From Acinetobacter defluvii (GTDB lineage Bacteria > Pseudomonadota > Gammaproteobacteria > Pseudomonadales > Moraxellaceae), in the NCBI RefSeq assembly GCF_001704615.3, contig NZ_CP029397.2, forward strand, positions 2,852,001 to 2,916,000: DNA of 64,000 nucleotides, read 5' to 3'. A model generated the notes under the pieces. It worked only from the letters and a program-made list of their open reading frames with translations, had not been told where the DNA came from and did no database searches. Positions 32,846 through 42,661 of this stretch are shown piece by piece (position 1 is the first letter of the stretch; each line of letters opens with the position of its first letter). The position numbers and the translations under genes are program-made.

Positions 32846-35602
32846 TTATGAGGCAATCAAGTTACGTAAGACATAATGTAAAATACCGCCTGCTTTAAAA
32901 TATTCCACTTCATTCAAAGTATCAATACGACACAGTACTTTAAACTGCTCAATTGAGCCATCTGCACGTTTTAGCTCCACATTCAGACTTTGATGCGGTT
33001 GCAACTCATCTGACAGCCCCCTAATAGACAATTGCTCGTGTCCTGTGAGATTTAAACTTTGACGACTTTGATTATTCACAAACTGTAAAGGTAACACGCC
33101 CATACCCACCAAATTTGAACGGTGAATCCGCTCAAAACTCTCTGCAACCACCGCTTTTACACCGAGTAAGTTGGTGCCTTTCGCTGCCCAATCTCGTGAT
33201 GAGCCCGTACCATACTCTTTTCCTGCGATGATCACCAATGGCGTTTGTGTCGCTTGGTATTTCATTGCGGCATCATAAATGGCAAGCTTTTCTCCTGTGG
33301 GAATATATAAGGTATTGCCTCCCTCTTCACCGCCTAACATTTCGTTTTTGATGCGAATATTGGCAAATGTTCCACGCATCATCACTTCATGATTACCACG
33401 GCGTGAGCCGTAGGAATTAAAGTCTTTTTGTGCCACACCTTGTGCCAACAAATAACGCCCTGCTGGACTATCTACTTTAATATTTCCCGCAGGTGAAATA
33501 TGATCAGTGGTCACCGAATCGCCAAGCACTGCTAAAATATTTGCATTTACAATATCTTGAATCGGTTTTGCAGGCTGATCGATACCATCAAAAAATGGTG
33601 GATGACGAATATAAGTGGATTGCGGATTCCACTCATAAGTTTGACTGTCTGGAATTTGAATCGCTTGCCATTTTTCATCACCATCAAATACTTCTGCATA
33701 TTCTTTATGGTACATCTGTGTATTGACTTTTTGCAGTGCCGCATCAATTTCGGCTTGGGTTGGCCAAATATCTTTCAAATATACAGCCTGACCTTGTGAA
33801 TCCACGCCCAAAGGCTCTTGGGTAATGTCTTTGCGAATCGTCCCCATCAAACCAAAAGCGATCACCAATGGCGGTGATGCCAACCAATTGGTTTTTACCA
33901 ATGGATGAACACGCCCTTCAAAGTTACGATTACCTGAAAGTACCGAAGCAACATTTAAGTCATAACACTGGATCGCATCTTCAATTGGCTTCGGTAAAGG
34001 ACCTGAGTTGCCGATACAGGTAGTACAACCATAACCGACCAAGTTATAACCCAATTGATCTAAATACGGTGTCAGCCCTGCCGCAGCCAAATAATCCGTC
34101 ACCACTTTTGAACCTGGTGCAAGAGAACTTTTCACCCAAGGTTTACGATGTAAACCTTTTTCAACAGCTTTTTTCGCTAAAAGTCCTGCTGCAAGCATCA
34201 CACTTGGGTTAGAGGTATTAGTACATGAGGTAATCGCTGAAATCACGACATCCCCATCTACCAATGGATAACGTTTACCCTCAATCACACAATGCGGTTC
34301 ATCATTTTGCAGCGCAGATTGTTTTGCATCCACAGCCGCTCCTGCCCCCCCTTCATTCATTAAACGTTCTTTGTCTTCTTTGGCAGGTTTTAAATCTAAT
34401 GCCATTAATGCATCAAAGACCTGTGGAATATCGGCTAAAACGACTCGATCTTGTGGACGTTTAGGCCCTGCAACACTGGCTTGTACTGTCCCCATGTCTA
34501 GGCTCAATACATCAGTAAAAATAGGCTCATCACCTGTATTTCGCCATAAACCTTGCGCTTTACAATATGCCTCAACCAAAGCAATACGTTCTGCACTACG
34601 TCCTGTCAGTCTTAGATAATCTAAAGTGATTTCATCAACAGGGAAGAAACCGCAAGTTGCGCCATATTCAGGGGCCATATTGGCAATAGTTGCCCGGTCA
34701 GCCAGTGGTAAATCTGCTAAACCATCACCATAGAACTCAACAAATTTGCCAACCACACCTTTTTGACGGAGCATTTGCGTAATGGTCAGTACCAAGTCTG
34801 TCGCAGTAATACCTTCTTTTAATTTTCCTGTTAATTTAAAGCCAATCACTTCAGGAATCAGCATCGAAATCGGCTGTCCCAACATGGCTGCTTCTGCTTC
34901 AATACCACCAACGCCCCAACCGAGTACGCCCAAACCATTGATCATGGTAGTGTGTGAGTCTGTTCCCACTAAAGTATCTGGGAAAGCAAATTTTTCACCA
35001 TCATGTTCTGCTGTCCAAACGGCTTGCGCCAAGTATTCTAAGTTTACCTGATGGCAAATCCCTGTGCCTGGGGGGACGACACTGAAATTATCAAATGCAG
35101 ACTGTCCCCAACGTAAAAACTGGTAACGTTCTCCGTTACGCTGCATTTCGATATCGACATTCTCTTCAAAGGCTTGTGGCGTTGCGAAATAGTCCACCAT
35201 CACAGAGTGGTCGATCACCAAATCTACAGGTGACAAAGGATTAATTTTTTCAGGATCAACGCCAGCTTTGGCAACAGCGGCACGCATGGCTGCCAAATCG
35301 ACCACCGCAGGCACACCTGTAAAATCTTGCATCAAAACACGTGCAGGTCGATATTGAATTTCCTGATCAGAGCGTTGTGTTTTTTGCCAATTCACCAAAG
35401 CTAAAATATGTTCAGTTTTTACGGTGAGATCATCTTCAAATCTCAGTAAATTTTCTAATAATACTTTCAATGATTTTGGGAGTTGTGAAAAGTCATCGAG
35501 CTGTGTTTGTGCTGCTTGGAGGCTAAAAATTTTGTAATGCGCTGAACCAACCTGTAAATCTTTTAAGGCTTGGAAACTATTTTTCTGGCTGTATGTGCCC
35601 AT
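32846..35602 (-). CDS. acnA: Aconitate hydratase A
   Basis: 918-residue aconitase of the AcnA/IRP1 type, interconverting citrate and isocitrate through a [4Fe-4S] cluster. The cluster cysteines are in [14 protein letters not shown] (near residue 457) and [10 protein letters not shown] (near 525-528). The C-terminal swivel domain has [25 protein letters not shown] and [17 protein letters not shown]. The acnA-specific order of domains rules out AcnB. A strong GGAG precedes the ATG. It is monocistronic, ended by a terminator. Confidence 0.96.
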   Translation of the reverse strand: MGTYSQKNSFQALKDLQVGSAHYKIFSLQAAQTQLDDFSQLPKSLKVLLENLLRFEDDLTVKTEHILALVNWQKTQRSDQEIQYRPARVLMQDFTGVPAVVDLAAMRAAVAKAGVDPEKINPLSPVDLVIDHSVMVDYFATPQAFEENVDIEMQRNGERYQFLRWGQSAFDNFSVVPPGTGICHQVNLEYLAQAVWTAEHDGEKFAFPDTLVGTDSHTTMINGLGVLGWGVGGIEAEAAMLGQPISMLIPEVIGFKLTGKLKEGITATDLVLTITQMLRQKGVVGKFVEFYGDGLADLPLADRATIANMAPEYGATCGFFPVDEITLDYLRLTGRSAERIALVEAYCKAQGLWRNTGDEPIFTDVLSLDMGTVQASVAGPKRPQDRVVLADIPQVFDALMALDLKPAKEDKERLMNEGGAGAAVDAKQSALQNDEPHCVIEGKRYPLVDGDVVISAITSCTNTSNPSVMLAAGLLAKKAVEKGLHRKPWVKSSLAPGSKVVTDYLAAAGLTPYLDQLGYNLVGYGCTTCIGNSGPLPKPIEDAIQCYDLNVASVLSGNRNFEGRVHPLVKTNWLASPPLVIAFGLMGTIRKDITQEPLGVDSQGQAVYLKDIWPTQAEIDAALQKVNTQMYHKEYAEVFDGDEKWQAIQIPDSQTYEWNPQSTYIRHPPFFDGIDQPAKPIQDIVNANILAVLGDSVTTDHISPAGNIKVDSPAGRYLLAQGVAQKDFNSYGSRRGNHEVMMRGTFANIRIKNEMLGGEEGGNTLYIPTGEKLAIYDAAMKYQATQTPLVIIAGKEYGTGSSRDWAAKGTNLLGVKAVVAESFERIHRSNLVGMGVLPLQFVNNQSRQSLNLTGHEQLSIRGLSDELQPHQSLNVELKRADGSIEQFKVLCRIDTLNEVEYFKAGGILHYVLRNLIAS

Positions 35603-35727
35603 AGGTGATGCTCCTTTGGCGAGATATATTTTTTATTCAATCATAAAAATTTACTATAATTCTAATGTAAGTCAATTTAGCTTTAGGCGTGTTATTGATT
35701 GGTTAATTTTTAACATATTCACCAAAA

Positions 35728-36552
35728 TTAGAGTTTTAAGTTTAGGGCTTGTAATGAGTTTTCCCAAAGAATAGGCGCTAATATTTTAGGAGAAATATGA
35801 AGTTGTTTTGCCAAGCCTTCAAGCACATAAGGCAGATTAACTGGGGTATTTCGCGTACGATGCTCAGTGGAAGTCTGACAGCATAAAGGGGTCATATCGG
35901 GACAATCGGTTTCTAAAACCAAATGCTCTGCCCCAATCTCCTGTACCACCTTGATCAGTTTTTTAGCATTGGGGTTGGTAATCTGTCCTGTCACACCAAT
36001 CTTGAAACCCAGCTTAATAAATGCTTTGGCTTCTTCTACACCACCGCTAAAGGCATGGGCGATACCCCCATTTTTAAATTGATGTTGTTTTAGTATCGCC
36101 AAAACATCTGCATGAGATTTGCGAATATGAAGCAACACTGGGTGTTCAAATTGCTTTGCCAAATCTAACTGTGCTGCAAAAAATTGCTTTTGTTTTTGTA
36201 AGCATTCAGGCTGTTTATGTTGCATTAAAAATGTGTCTAAACCGATTTCACCAATCGCCACGCAGTCTTCATGTTGGAGAATATTTTCAAGTTGGCTAAG
36301 GTGTTCGTCTTGGTGTTGTTCGATATAAAAAGGATGTAAACCAGGTGCCAAATAACTACACGGTGCTTGTATGAGCTGATTTAAATAATGATGCGTATCG
36401 ATTAAATCTGCAAAACGCTCTTGCACAAAACCAATTAAAATTAAAGCGTCTACACCAACAGCTTTGGCTTGATACGCCAAGGATTCTCGATCTTGATCAA
36501 AATCAGGAACATCAAAATGGGTATGGGTATCAAACAAAGCCAACTTAGACAT
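35728..36552 (-). CDS. TatD-family metal-dependent hydrolase
   Basis: 274-residue TIM-barrel DNase/hydrolase. Metal ligands are in DTHTHFD at the N terminus, GEIGLDTF, the His in LHIRKSH, HAFSGGVEEA and ETDCPDM. Members are 3'-5' exonucleases or deoxyribonucleases. The exact member (TatD, YcfH or YjjV type) is unclear; the length and HFDVPDFDQDR opening look YjjV-like. GAGGAC precedes the ATG. It is followed by a lipoprotein gene on the same strand, upstream in transcription order. Confidence 0.88.
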   Translation of the reverse strand: MSKLALFDTHTHFDVPDFDQDRESLAYQAKAVGVDALILIGFVQERFADLIDTHHYLNQLIQAPCSYLAPGLHPFYIEQHQDEHLSQLENILQHEDCVAIGEIGLDTFLMQHKQPECLQKQKQFFAAQLDLAKQFEHPVLLHIRKSHADVLAILKQHQFKNGGIAHAFSGGVEEAKAFIKLGFKIGVTGQITNPNAKKLIKVVQEIGAEHLVLETDCPDMTPLCCQTSTEHRTRNTPVNLPYVLEGLAKQLHISPKILAPILWENSLQALNLKL

Positions 36553-36573
36553 GATATTGTCCTCGTTCTTGTG

Positions 36574-37566
36574 TTATTTATTTTTTGCAGCAAGAGTTGC
36601 TGATGCAGGTTGATCTACCAACAATTCTGCAGGCAAATAAGGCTGTTTGAGAACAGTTTTTAATGCGCTATAAGGGATTTCTAAACGCGGTAATCCCACC
36701 ACATAAGGACCAATCTCATATTCTCCATATTGAAGAATTAAGCCATTCTTTCCTAAATAAAAATTATTCGATAATTTAAATTTCCAAACTTGCTCATACT
36801 CTTGCAAATTATCGGCTAACTTATTGTCAGTCACCCAAACTTTAAATGCTTCATATGCCAGTTTTTCTAATTCTTTCTTTTGATTTGGCGCAATAATATC
36901 ATCTAAGCCTACTTGCTTTTGATGTTTCAAATCAAAGTTATAATATACCTGTGATGCTGAACCATGTGCGCCTCCTAAATAACTACTGGTATTTAAGACA
37001 ACTGTTGCCAATGGTTCTGTTGAGTTTAAAATTTTAGGGCTGACACTTACACTGATTTTACTACTTGCACCAAGACTTAAAAGCTCTTGCTGTAAAGCGG
37101 TAAAAGTCGCAACATAAGGTTTTAACTGATCTGCCATAGATTGAGCTGGTGTTTTTGCGGCATTGGCTGCAATAACACTACTACTGGCTTGCTGCTCATC
37201 TTGTTTTTGCTGTTGTTCAGTTTTCTTTTTTTCCTCTTGAATGCTTTTGCTCTGATTACCCACATCCAAGATTTGATCTAAGTTCTTCAAAATCGCTTGG
37301 TCAATGATATTATCGACCACAAACTGATTAGTATGTAAGCGCTCTACCGAAAATTCGGGGCAGCTATTCCCGCTACACTCAGGCAATTCAACAGCCACTT
37401 TTTCTGATTGCCCTTGCAAAGTCAACGTTGTATCCACAGCTTCGGAACTACTGCTTTGTTCTACAGGTTGTTTTTGCTCTTTTTGATCTGCTTTAGGCTG
37501 ACAAGCAGATAATGCAAAAGTTGCCATCAACATGGACAATACCAAAGTACGTTTCTGATCTAACAT
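36574..37566 (-). CDS. DUF3298/RsiV-like lipoprotein
   Basis: 330 residues. The lipobox is LSAC within the first 22 residues (MLDQKRTLVLSMLMATFALSACQ). A low-complexity Gln/Ser/Lys linker (about 25-50 and 110-135) surrounds a globular part with the DUF3298-type segments NTSSYLGGAHG and LGKNGLILQYGEYEIGPYV. The fold is related to anti-sigma RsiV, but no sigma-factor gene is nearby. Start 21 bases after tatD-like in the opposite sense of transcription order. It is a paralogue-like neighbour of the next gene. Confidence 0.8.
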   Translation of the reverse strand: MLDQKRTLVLSMLMATFALSACQPKADQKEQKQPVEQSSSSEAVDTTLTLQGQSEKVAVELPECSGNSCPEFSVERLHTNQFVVDNIIDQAILKNLDQILDVGNQSKSIQEEKKKTEQQQKQDEQQASSSVIAANAAKTPAQSMADQLKPYVATFTALQQELLSLGASSKISVSVSPKILNSTEPLATVVLNTSSYLGGAHGSASQVYYNFDLKHQKQVGLDDIIAPNQKKELEKLAYEAFKVWVTDNKLADNLQEYEQVWKFKLSNNFYLGKNGLILQYGEYEIGPYVVGLPRLEIPYSALKTVLKQPYLPAELLVDQPASATLAAKNK

Positions 37567-37659
37567 CTCATAAAACCTTAAAACAAAATTGAATAAACAA
37601 GGTATCGTTCTAGCTTATGCTTCCTGTGCATGCTGCTCAATCTTTATTTGTATCTGAAC

Positions 37660-38478
37660 TTAAAACATCTGCTGAAAGACTTGTGCTTGCAAAACTTCCT
37701 GAGTTTGTTGTTTGGAAAAATAAATATCTAACTGCTTGGCATCTTCCACGATTTCTCCTGCGCGATAATGTAAACCCACACCTTCACCATCAAAGAACCA
37801 ATCTGACTGCCCCCAATACAACTTCTTAGGTGCAGATTTTTGTACCAAACTGTCTTGATCTTTGAGCCATGCTTGATATTTTTCTTGTACCCATGTATTC
37901 AGTTTAGTTTGTTTTTTTGATTGAATTACATCCAAAATACTTAAACTTTTCTGTGTCTTACGATCTGCTACAAAAAAATATTGACGTTCTTTGACCGCAA
38001 CTTCAGCTTGTTGTGTATTCACAGACAATTGTAATAAGACATATTGATTACGCTGCGATGCCATACGTGTACTTAAGTGCAATTCATAGGCTTTATTTTT
38101 AGAAAACTCTTCTTGCCATGCATCCGACTGTTTCACATACGCATTTACAGCTTGTTGTAAACTCATATTTTGTTTCAGACCGATCTGATCTTGAATCACT
38201 TTGGATTGATTGTTGGCAATCCAACTATTTAACCATTTGTCTTGAGTTTTTAATGTTTGAATGTCGATATCAATACAGTTTTTCTTTTCACAAAATGGAA
38301 CAGCATAATCTGCTTTAGCTTCTTGGATATTTAAATAGGGTAAAACTTCTGCTTTTTCTACTGGTTGTACGGAAATGTCTTTAGATTTTTCTTGTTGTGC
38401 AGTTTTATTGTTTGAATCACATGCTGACAAAAATATACCCATGCAAAGCATCAGCATAAATCGTTTTTGAATGTGCAT
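37660..38478 (-). CDS. Second DUF3298-like lipoprotein
   Basis: 272 residues beginning MHIQKRFMLMLCMGIFLSAC, with lipobox LSAC. It shares with its downstream neighbour the CEKKNCIDIDIQTLKT region (compare CSGNSCPEFSVERLHT), a central sheet region with YVLLQLSVNT, and the closing GEGVGLHYRAGEIVEDAK, which parallels GLILQYGEYEIGPYV. The homology suggests a tandem duplication with divergence. ATG 38478 is preferred because GGAG lies six bases upstream; two in-frame ATGs further up lack one. Function unknown. Confidence 0.72.
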   Translation of the reverse strand: MHIQKRFMLMLCMGIFLSACDSNNKTAQQEKSKDISVQPVEKAEVLPYLNIQEAKADYAVPFCEKKNCIDIDIQTLKTQDKWLNSWIANNQSKVIQDQIGLKQNMSLQQAVNAYVKQSDAWQEEFSKNKAYELHLSTRMASQRNQYVLLQLSVNTQQAEVAVKERQYFFVADRKTQKSLSILDVIQSKKQTKLNTWVQEKYQAWLKDQDSLVQKSAPKKLYWGQSDWFFDGEGVGLHYRAGEIVEDAKQLDIYFSKQQTQEVLQAQVFQQMF

Positions 38479-38526
38479 TGCATTCTCCATTATTGTCAAT
38501 AACTGTTGCGGTATTTTGAGCGAAAT

Positions 38527-38553
38527 AAAACAGCTTCACAAGGAAGCTGTTTT
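38527..38553 (-). terminator. Terminator of prfC
   Basis: AAAACAGCTT pairs with AAGCTGTTTT, and a short T run follows on the minus strand. Confidence 0.75.
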
Positions 38554-38585
38554 GATCAAATCGAATGATATATCACTATCTATGA

Positions 38586-40175
38586 TTAGTGTTCCCGTGT
38601 CGCACGGAATTCAATATCAGGATAACGCTCTTGCATCAACTGTAGATTTACACGACTTGGTGCAAGATAAGTCAAGTGACCACCGCCATCAACAGACAAT
38701 TGATCATGCGCTTTTTTCTTAAATTCATTGAATTTCTTCTCATCGCTACAAGATACCCAACGCACCGTGTTAATACTCACAGGTTCATAAATACAATCGA
38801 CTTTGTATTCTTCTTTCAAGCGATATGCCACCACTTCAAACTGAAGCACACCGACTGCACCTACGATCAAGTCGTTGCTGTTTTGTGGCATAAAGACTTG
38901 CGTTGCACCTTCTTCTGAAAGCTCTTTTAAACCTTTTTGTAGTTGTTTCGATTTCAAAGGGTCTTTTAGACGAACACGGCGAAACATCTCAGGGGCAAAG
39001 TGTGGAATACCCGTGAATTGTAATTTTTCACCTGAAGTAAAGGTATCCCCGATTTGAATGGTACCGTGGTTATGTAAACCAATGATGTCACCTGGCCAAG
39101 CTTCTTCCAAATGCTGACGATCGCCTGCAAGGAAGGTCAAAGCATCACTAATACGTACATCTTTGTCGATACGCACATGCTTCATTTTCAAGCCTTTTTC
39201 ATAACGACCTGAACAGATACGCATAAATGCGATACGGTCACGATGTTTCGGGTCCATATTAGCTTGAATTTTAAAGACGAAACCTGTAAAGCCTTCCTCA
39301 GTCGCTTCTACCGTACGTACTTCTGTCGGATGCGCTTTGGGTGGTGGTGCATAATTACTGAACGCATCCAAGACATGATCTACACCAAAATTACCCAAGG
39401 CTGTACCAAACAAGACAGGGGTTTGACGACCTGTCAAAAATTCTTCACGATCTAATGGCTCATTTGCCATTTGCACCAACTCTAAAGATTCTTCAAATGC
39501 AGCCCATGCCAATTCACCCACTTTTTCACGTAAGTCAGCATGATCGTATCCATCACGAACTTCGATGTCGGTAATGGTAGAACCAAAACCTGCTTTATAG
39601 ACGTAAAATTTTTCTTCGATTAAATTGTAGACCCCTGCAAAATCACGTCCTGTACCCAACGGCCAAGTCAAAGGAACACACTTAATTTTAAGGACGTTTT
39701 CAATCTCATCAAGCAACTCTAAGGGCTCACGGATTTCACGATCCATTTTGTTGACAAATGAAATGATGGGTGTATCACGCATACGACACACATCCATCAG
39801 TTTGATGGTACGGTCTTCGACCCCTTTTGCGCCATCAATCACCATCAATGCTGAGTCGACTGCGGTTAAAGTACGATAAGTATCTTCAGAAAAGTCCTCA
39901 TGCCCTGGCGTATCGAGCAAGTTGATCATCTTATCTTTAAACGGAAACTGCATCACTGAGGTGGTGATCGAAATCCCACGCTCTTTTTCCATTTCCATCC
40001 AGTCAGAAGTCGCAGCACGATCAGCTTTACGACTTTTTACCATTCCTGCAACCTGAATCGCTTGTCCCCATAACAACAGTTTTTCTGTCATGGTTGTTTT
40101 ACCCGCATCGGGATGCGAAATGATGGCAAAGGTTCGGCGTGCCGCAACTTCTTTTGCTAATTGCTCTTTAAACAT
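38586..40175 (-). CDS. prfC: Peptide chain release factor 3
   Basis: 529-residue translational GTPase that removes RF1/RF2 after termination. The G domain has [15 protein letters not shown], the [15 protein letters not shown] switch and NKMDRE. It is followed by the domain-2 barrel and RF3-specific C-terminal domain. Normal family length. ATG 40175 has a weak ribosome-binding site. It is monocistronic and ended by a terminator. Confidence 0.96.
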   Translation of the reverse strand: MFKEQLAKEVAARRTFAIISHPDAGKTTMTEKLLLWGQAIQVAGMVKSRKADRAATSDWMEMEKERGISITTSVMQFPFKDKMINLLDTPGHEDFSEDTYRTLTAVDSALMVIDGAKGVEDRTIKLMDVCRMRDTPIISFVNKMDREIREPLELLDEIENVLKIKCVPLTWPLGTGRDFAGVYNLIEEKFYVYKAGFGSTITDIEVRDGYDHADLREKVGELAWAAFEESLELVQMANEPLDREEFLTGRQTPVLFGTALGNFGVDHVLDAFSNYAPPPKAHPTEVRTVEATEEGFTGFVFKIQANMDPKHRDRIAFMRICSGRYEKGLKMKHVRIDKDVRISDALTFLAGDRQHLEEAWPGDIIGLHNHGTIQIGDTFTSGEKLQFTGIPHFAPEMFRRVRLKDPLKSKQLQKGLKELSEEGATQVFMPQNSNDLIVGAVGVLQFEVVAYRLKEEYKVDCIYEPVSINTVRWVSCSDEKKFNEFKKKAHDQLSVDGGGHLTYLAPSRVNLQLMQERYPDIEFRATREH

Positions 40176-40381
40176 AAACTAAATCTTAAATTGGCACACA
40201 ATTTTATACACCACTTCAAATTGAGGTGTTTTGTGTGAGAGAAAATAAATTAAAAATTGGCGTAATTGTATATGAATACGTGACTATCCGCTAATAAATT
40301 AGACATGTTTCATTTCTAGACGTATTTTTATTTTTGAAATATTTATCATTTTCTTTGAGCCAATCCTGTTTCTTTCCTCAA

Positions 40382-42457
40382 TCAAGACCCTGCAAAATAT
40401 TTAGCTTCCAAACACTGGATAGGCATCGGTTTGCCCAACAAATAACCCTGTAGTTGCTGGCAACCTAAGCGTTTTAAGATTTCTGCTTGTTGCTCTGTTT
40501 CCACGCCTTCAGCAGTCACAACCAATCCAAGTCGAATCGCTAAATGAATAATACTTTCTAAAATAATCTCATCTTTAGAACCTTCACATAAGTTGCGAAT
40601 AAACTCACGATCAATTTTCAATTCATCCACAGGTAAATCTTTTAAATACAAAAAACTTGAATGCCCAGTACCAAAGTCGTCAATTGCCAGCAAAACACCT
40701 AATGCCCTTAAACGCTCAAACGTGCAAATGCTCTTTTCAATATGATGCATTGCGGTTGATTCAGTAATTTCTAAAACCAACTCTTTAGGTTGAATTTTAT
40801 ATTTTTTAATTAATTTATCTAAGGTGGAAACAAGATGTTTATGTTCAAACTGAACGGCGGATAAATTCACTGCAATTTGGCAAAATGGTAGTTTTTTTTC
40901 ATGCCATACGTGTAATTGCATGCAGGCTTGTTCGAGTGCCCAATAGCCCATACGAATAATCAAACCCGTTTGTTCTGCTGCCTCAATGAATCTGTTCGGC
41001 GCAAGCAAACCCAGCGTTGGATGTTGCCAACGAATTAGCGCTTCTGCACCACAAATTTGATAATCTGCTAAAAATTTGGCTTGATAATATAAAACAAATT
41101 GCTGTTCATCGACAGCACGATACAAATCATTAATCAGTTTAGATTGATGACGATGCTGAAAATATTGCTCAGAACTAGCACTATAAATACAAAAAGTATT
41201 ACGCCCTTGTTCTTTAGCAAGCATTTTTGCAGTATCCGCATGTGTTAACAAGTCGTGTAAAGACTGCCCATGATCAGGATAAAGTACGATGCCTAAACTG
41301 GCTGAAATATTGATTTGTTTATGTTCAATCAAAAAACGCTCTTGAACTTTGACTAAAATTTTTTCAGCAATGCTTTCGAGTTGAAACTCTTTAATCTGTG
41401 GCAAAATGATTAAAAACTCATCTCCGCCTAAGCGCAGTAAAATCTGATTATCATCCAAAACACTTTGTAGACGCTCTGTCAAAGCAACCAGTAAATGATC
41501 TCCAACTTGATAGCCAAAGTTATCATTCACCGCTTTAAAAAAATCTAAATCCAAATAAATCAATGCAAATTTTTGATGGGTTAATTTATAACGTTGAAAT
41601 AACTTTTCGATATGATCTTGTAAAAACAAGCGATTCGGTAATTTAGTTAAATTGTCTTGTAATGTTAAATTTTCCAATTCTTCATTAATTTTTAGGAGTT
41701 GTAAATTTCGCTCTTCCAACCGTAATTCTAATACTGCAACCAAACAGGCTGATGCTAAAACCACGCACGTAAAAAACATCATACTGAGCAGCAGCATTTC
41801 TTGAGAGTGCTGCGCCCCATCATCTAAATGTGGAACTTCTGTAAAATTATAAAAAGAAGCGGCTGTCATGCCTGTGTAATAAAGCCCCATCAAGCTGATT
41901 ACAAGCATCAAAAAAATTGTAACTCTCATCCAGTGCTTGGCATATACACTATTTTTTGCTTTAAAAGCGAACCAAAGACTAAACCCTGAAACAATGATGC
42001 TGATAACAATCAAAAGAATGACCCATATTGGGTCATAATGAATTTCATGTTCAGGTAAATTGACTGCCATTAACGCTAGATAATGCATACCAGAAATACC
42101 TGTACCCATGAATAATGAGCACAGTAACAAACGTGAACACGGTAATTTATTTTGGGTAATCACCCATGCAGAAAACACAGATGCAAGTACAACAATAAAA
42201 TAAGAGTAACAAGATAAACCTAGCTTAAAACTATAGGTATCAGGCAAATAATTTTGCATTCCCAAAAAATGAATGCCCCAGACACACAAACCAAAGCAAC
42301 TACCAAAGGCAACTAATATCGCCCTTCTATAGACAACTTTATCTTTTTTCTTGATGAGCTTCTCTACACACATCAACAACCCACTTGCGATGAATGCGAG
42401 TACAGCAGCACCTAAAATTAGATCAATGTTGTCTAGCATCTGAAACCATAGAAACAC
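40382..42457 (-). CDS. MHYT-GGDEF-EAL cyclic-di-GMP enzyme
   Basis: 691-residue inner-membrane protein. An N-terminal MHYT sensor (about 1-245) has seven hydrophobic helices with GIHFLGMQ, SGMHYLALM and GLYYTGMTA. The first MHYT repeat is degenerate. A GGDEF domain (about 280-435; RLGGDEF) and an EAL domain (about 450-691) follow. The EAL residues EALIRW, LEITES, DDFGTGHSS, LKIDREF and AEGVET are all present, so phosphodiesterase activity is likely. The product-inhibition site RxxD is absent from its place before GGDEF. The start is GTG 42457; ATG 42439 is possible but has no ribosome-binding site. Confidence 0.9.
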   Translation of the reverse strand: MFLWFQMLDNIDLILGAAVLAFIASGLLMCVEKLIKKKDKVVYRRAILVAFGSCFGLCVWGIHFLGMQNYLPDTYSFKLGLSCYSYFIVVLASVFSAWVITQNKLPCSRLLLCSLFMGTGISGMHYLALMAVNLPEHEIHYDPIWVILLIVISIIVSGFSLWFAFKAKNSVYAKHWMRVTIFLMLVISLMGLYYTGMTAASFYNFTEVPHLDDGAQHSQEMLLLSMMFFTCVVLASACLVAVLELRLEERNLQLLKINEELENLTLQDNLTKLPNRLFLQDHIEKLFQRYKLTHQKFALIYLDLDFFKAVNDNFGYQVGDHLLVALTERLQSVLDDNQILLRLGGDEFLIILPQIKEFQLESIAEKILVKVQERFLIEHKQINISASLGIVLYPDHGQSLHDLLTHADTAKMLAKEQGRNTFCIYSASSEQYFQHRHQSKLINDLYRAVDEQQFVLYYQAKFLADYQICGAEALIRWQHPTLGLLAPNRFIEAAEQTGLIIRMGYWALEQACMQLHVWHEKKLPFCQIAVNLSAVQFEHKHLVSTLDKLIKKYKIQPKELVLEITESTAMHHIEKSICTFERLRALGVLLAIDDFGTGHSSFLYLKDLPVDELKIDREFIRNLCEGSKDEIILESIIHLAIRLGLVVTAEGVETEQQAEILKRLGCQQLQGYLLGKPMPIQCLEAKYFAGS

Positions 42458-42603
42458 TTACACTCGCTTTCATACTTGTGTTATTCAATCGAAAAATACA
42501 GCATAAAACAGTGTGAAGGTTCACCTTTTAAAGAGTAAAAAATATAGGATTAAAATAGCATTATCTTATTGAAGGTCAAGTTATTCTTAATTTTTTAGAC
42601 AAG

Positions 42604-42631
42604 AAAAAAGCATATCGAAATATGCTTTTTT
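42604..42631. terminator. Bidirectional terminator after prc
   Basis: AAAAAGCATAT pairs with ATATGCTTTTT across CGAA, with A and T runs on both sides. Confidence 0.8.
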
Positions 42632-42661
42632 ACATATGATTAACAGAGTATTTAGTTGCGC

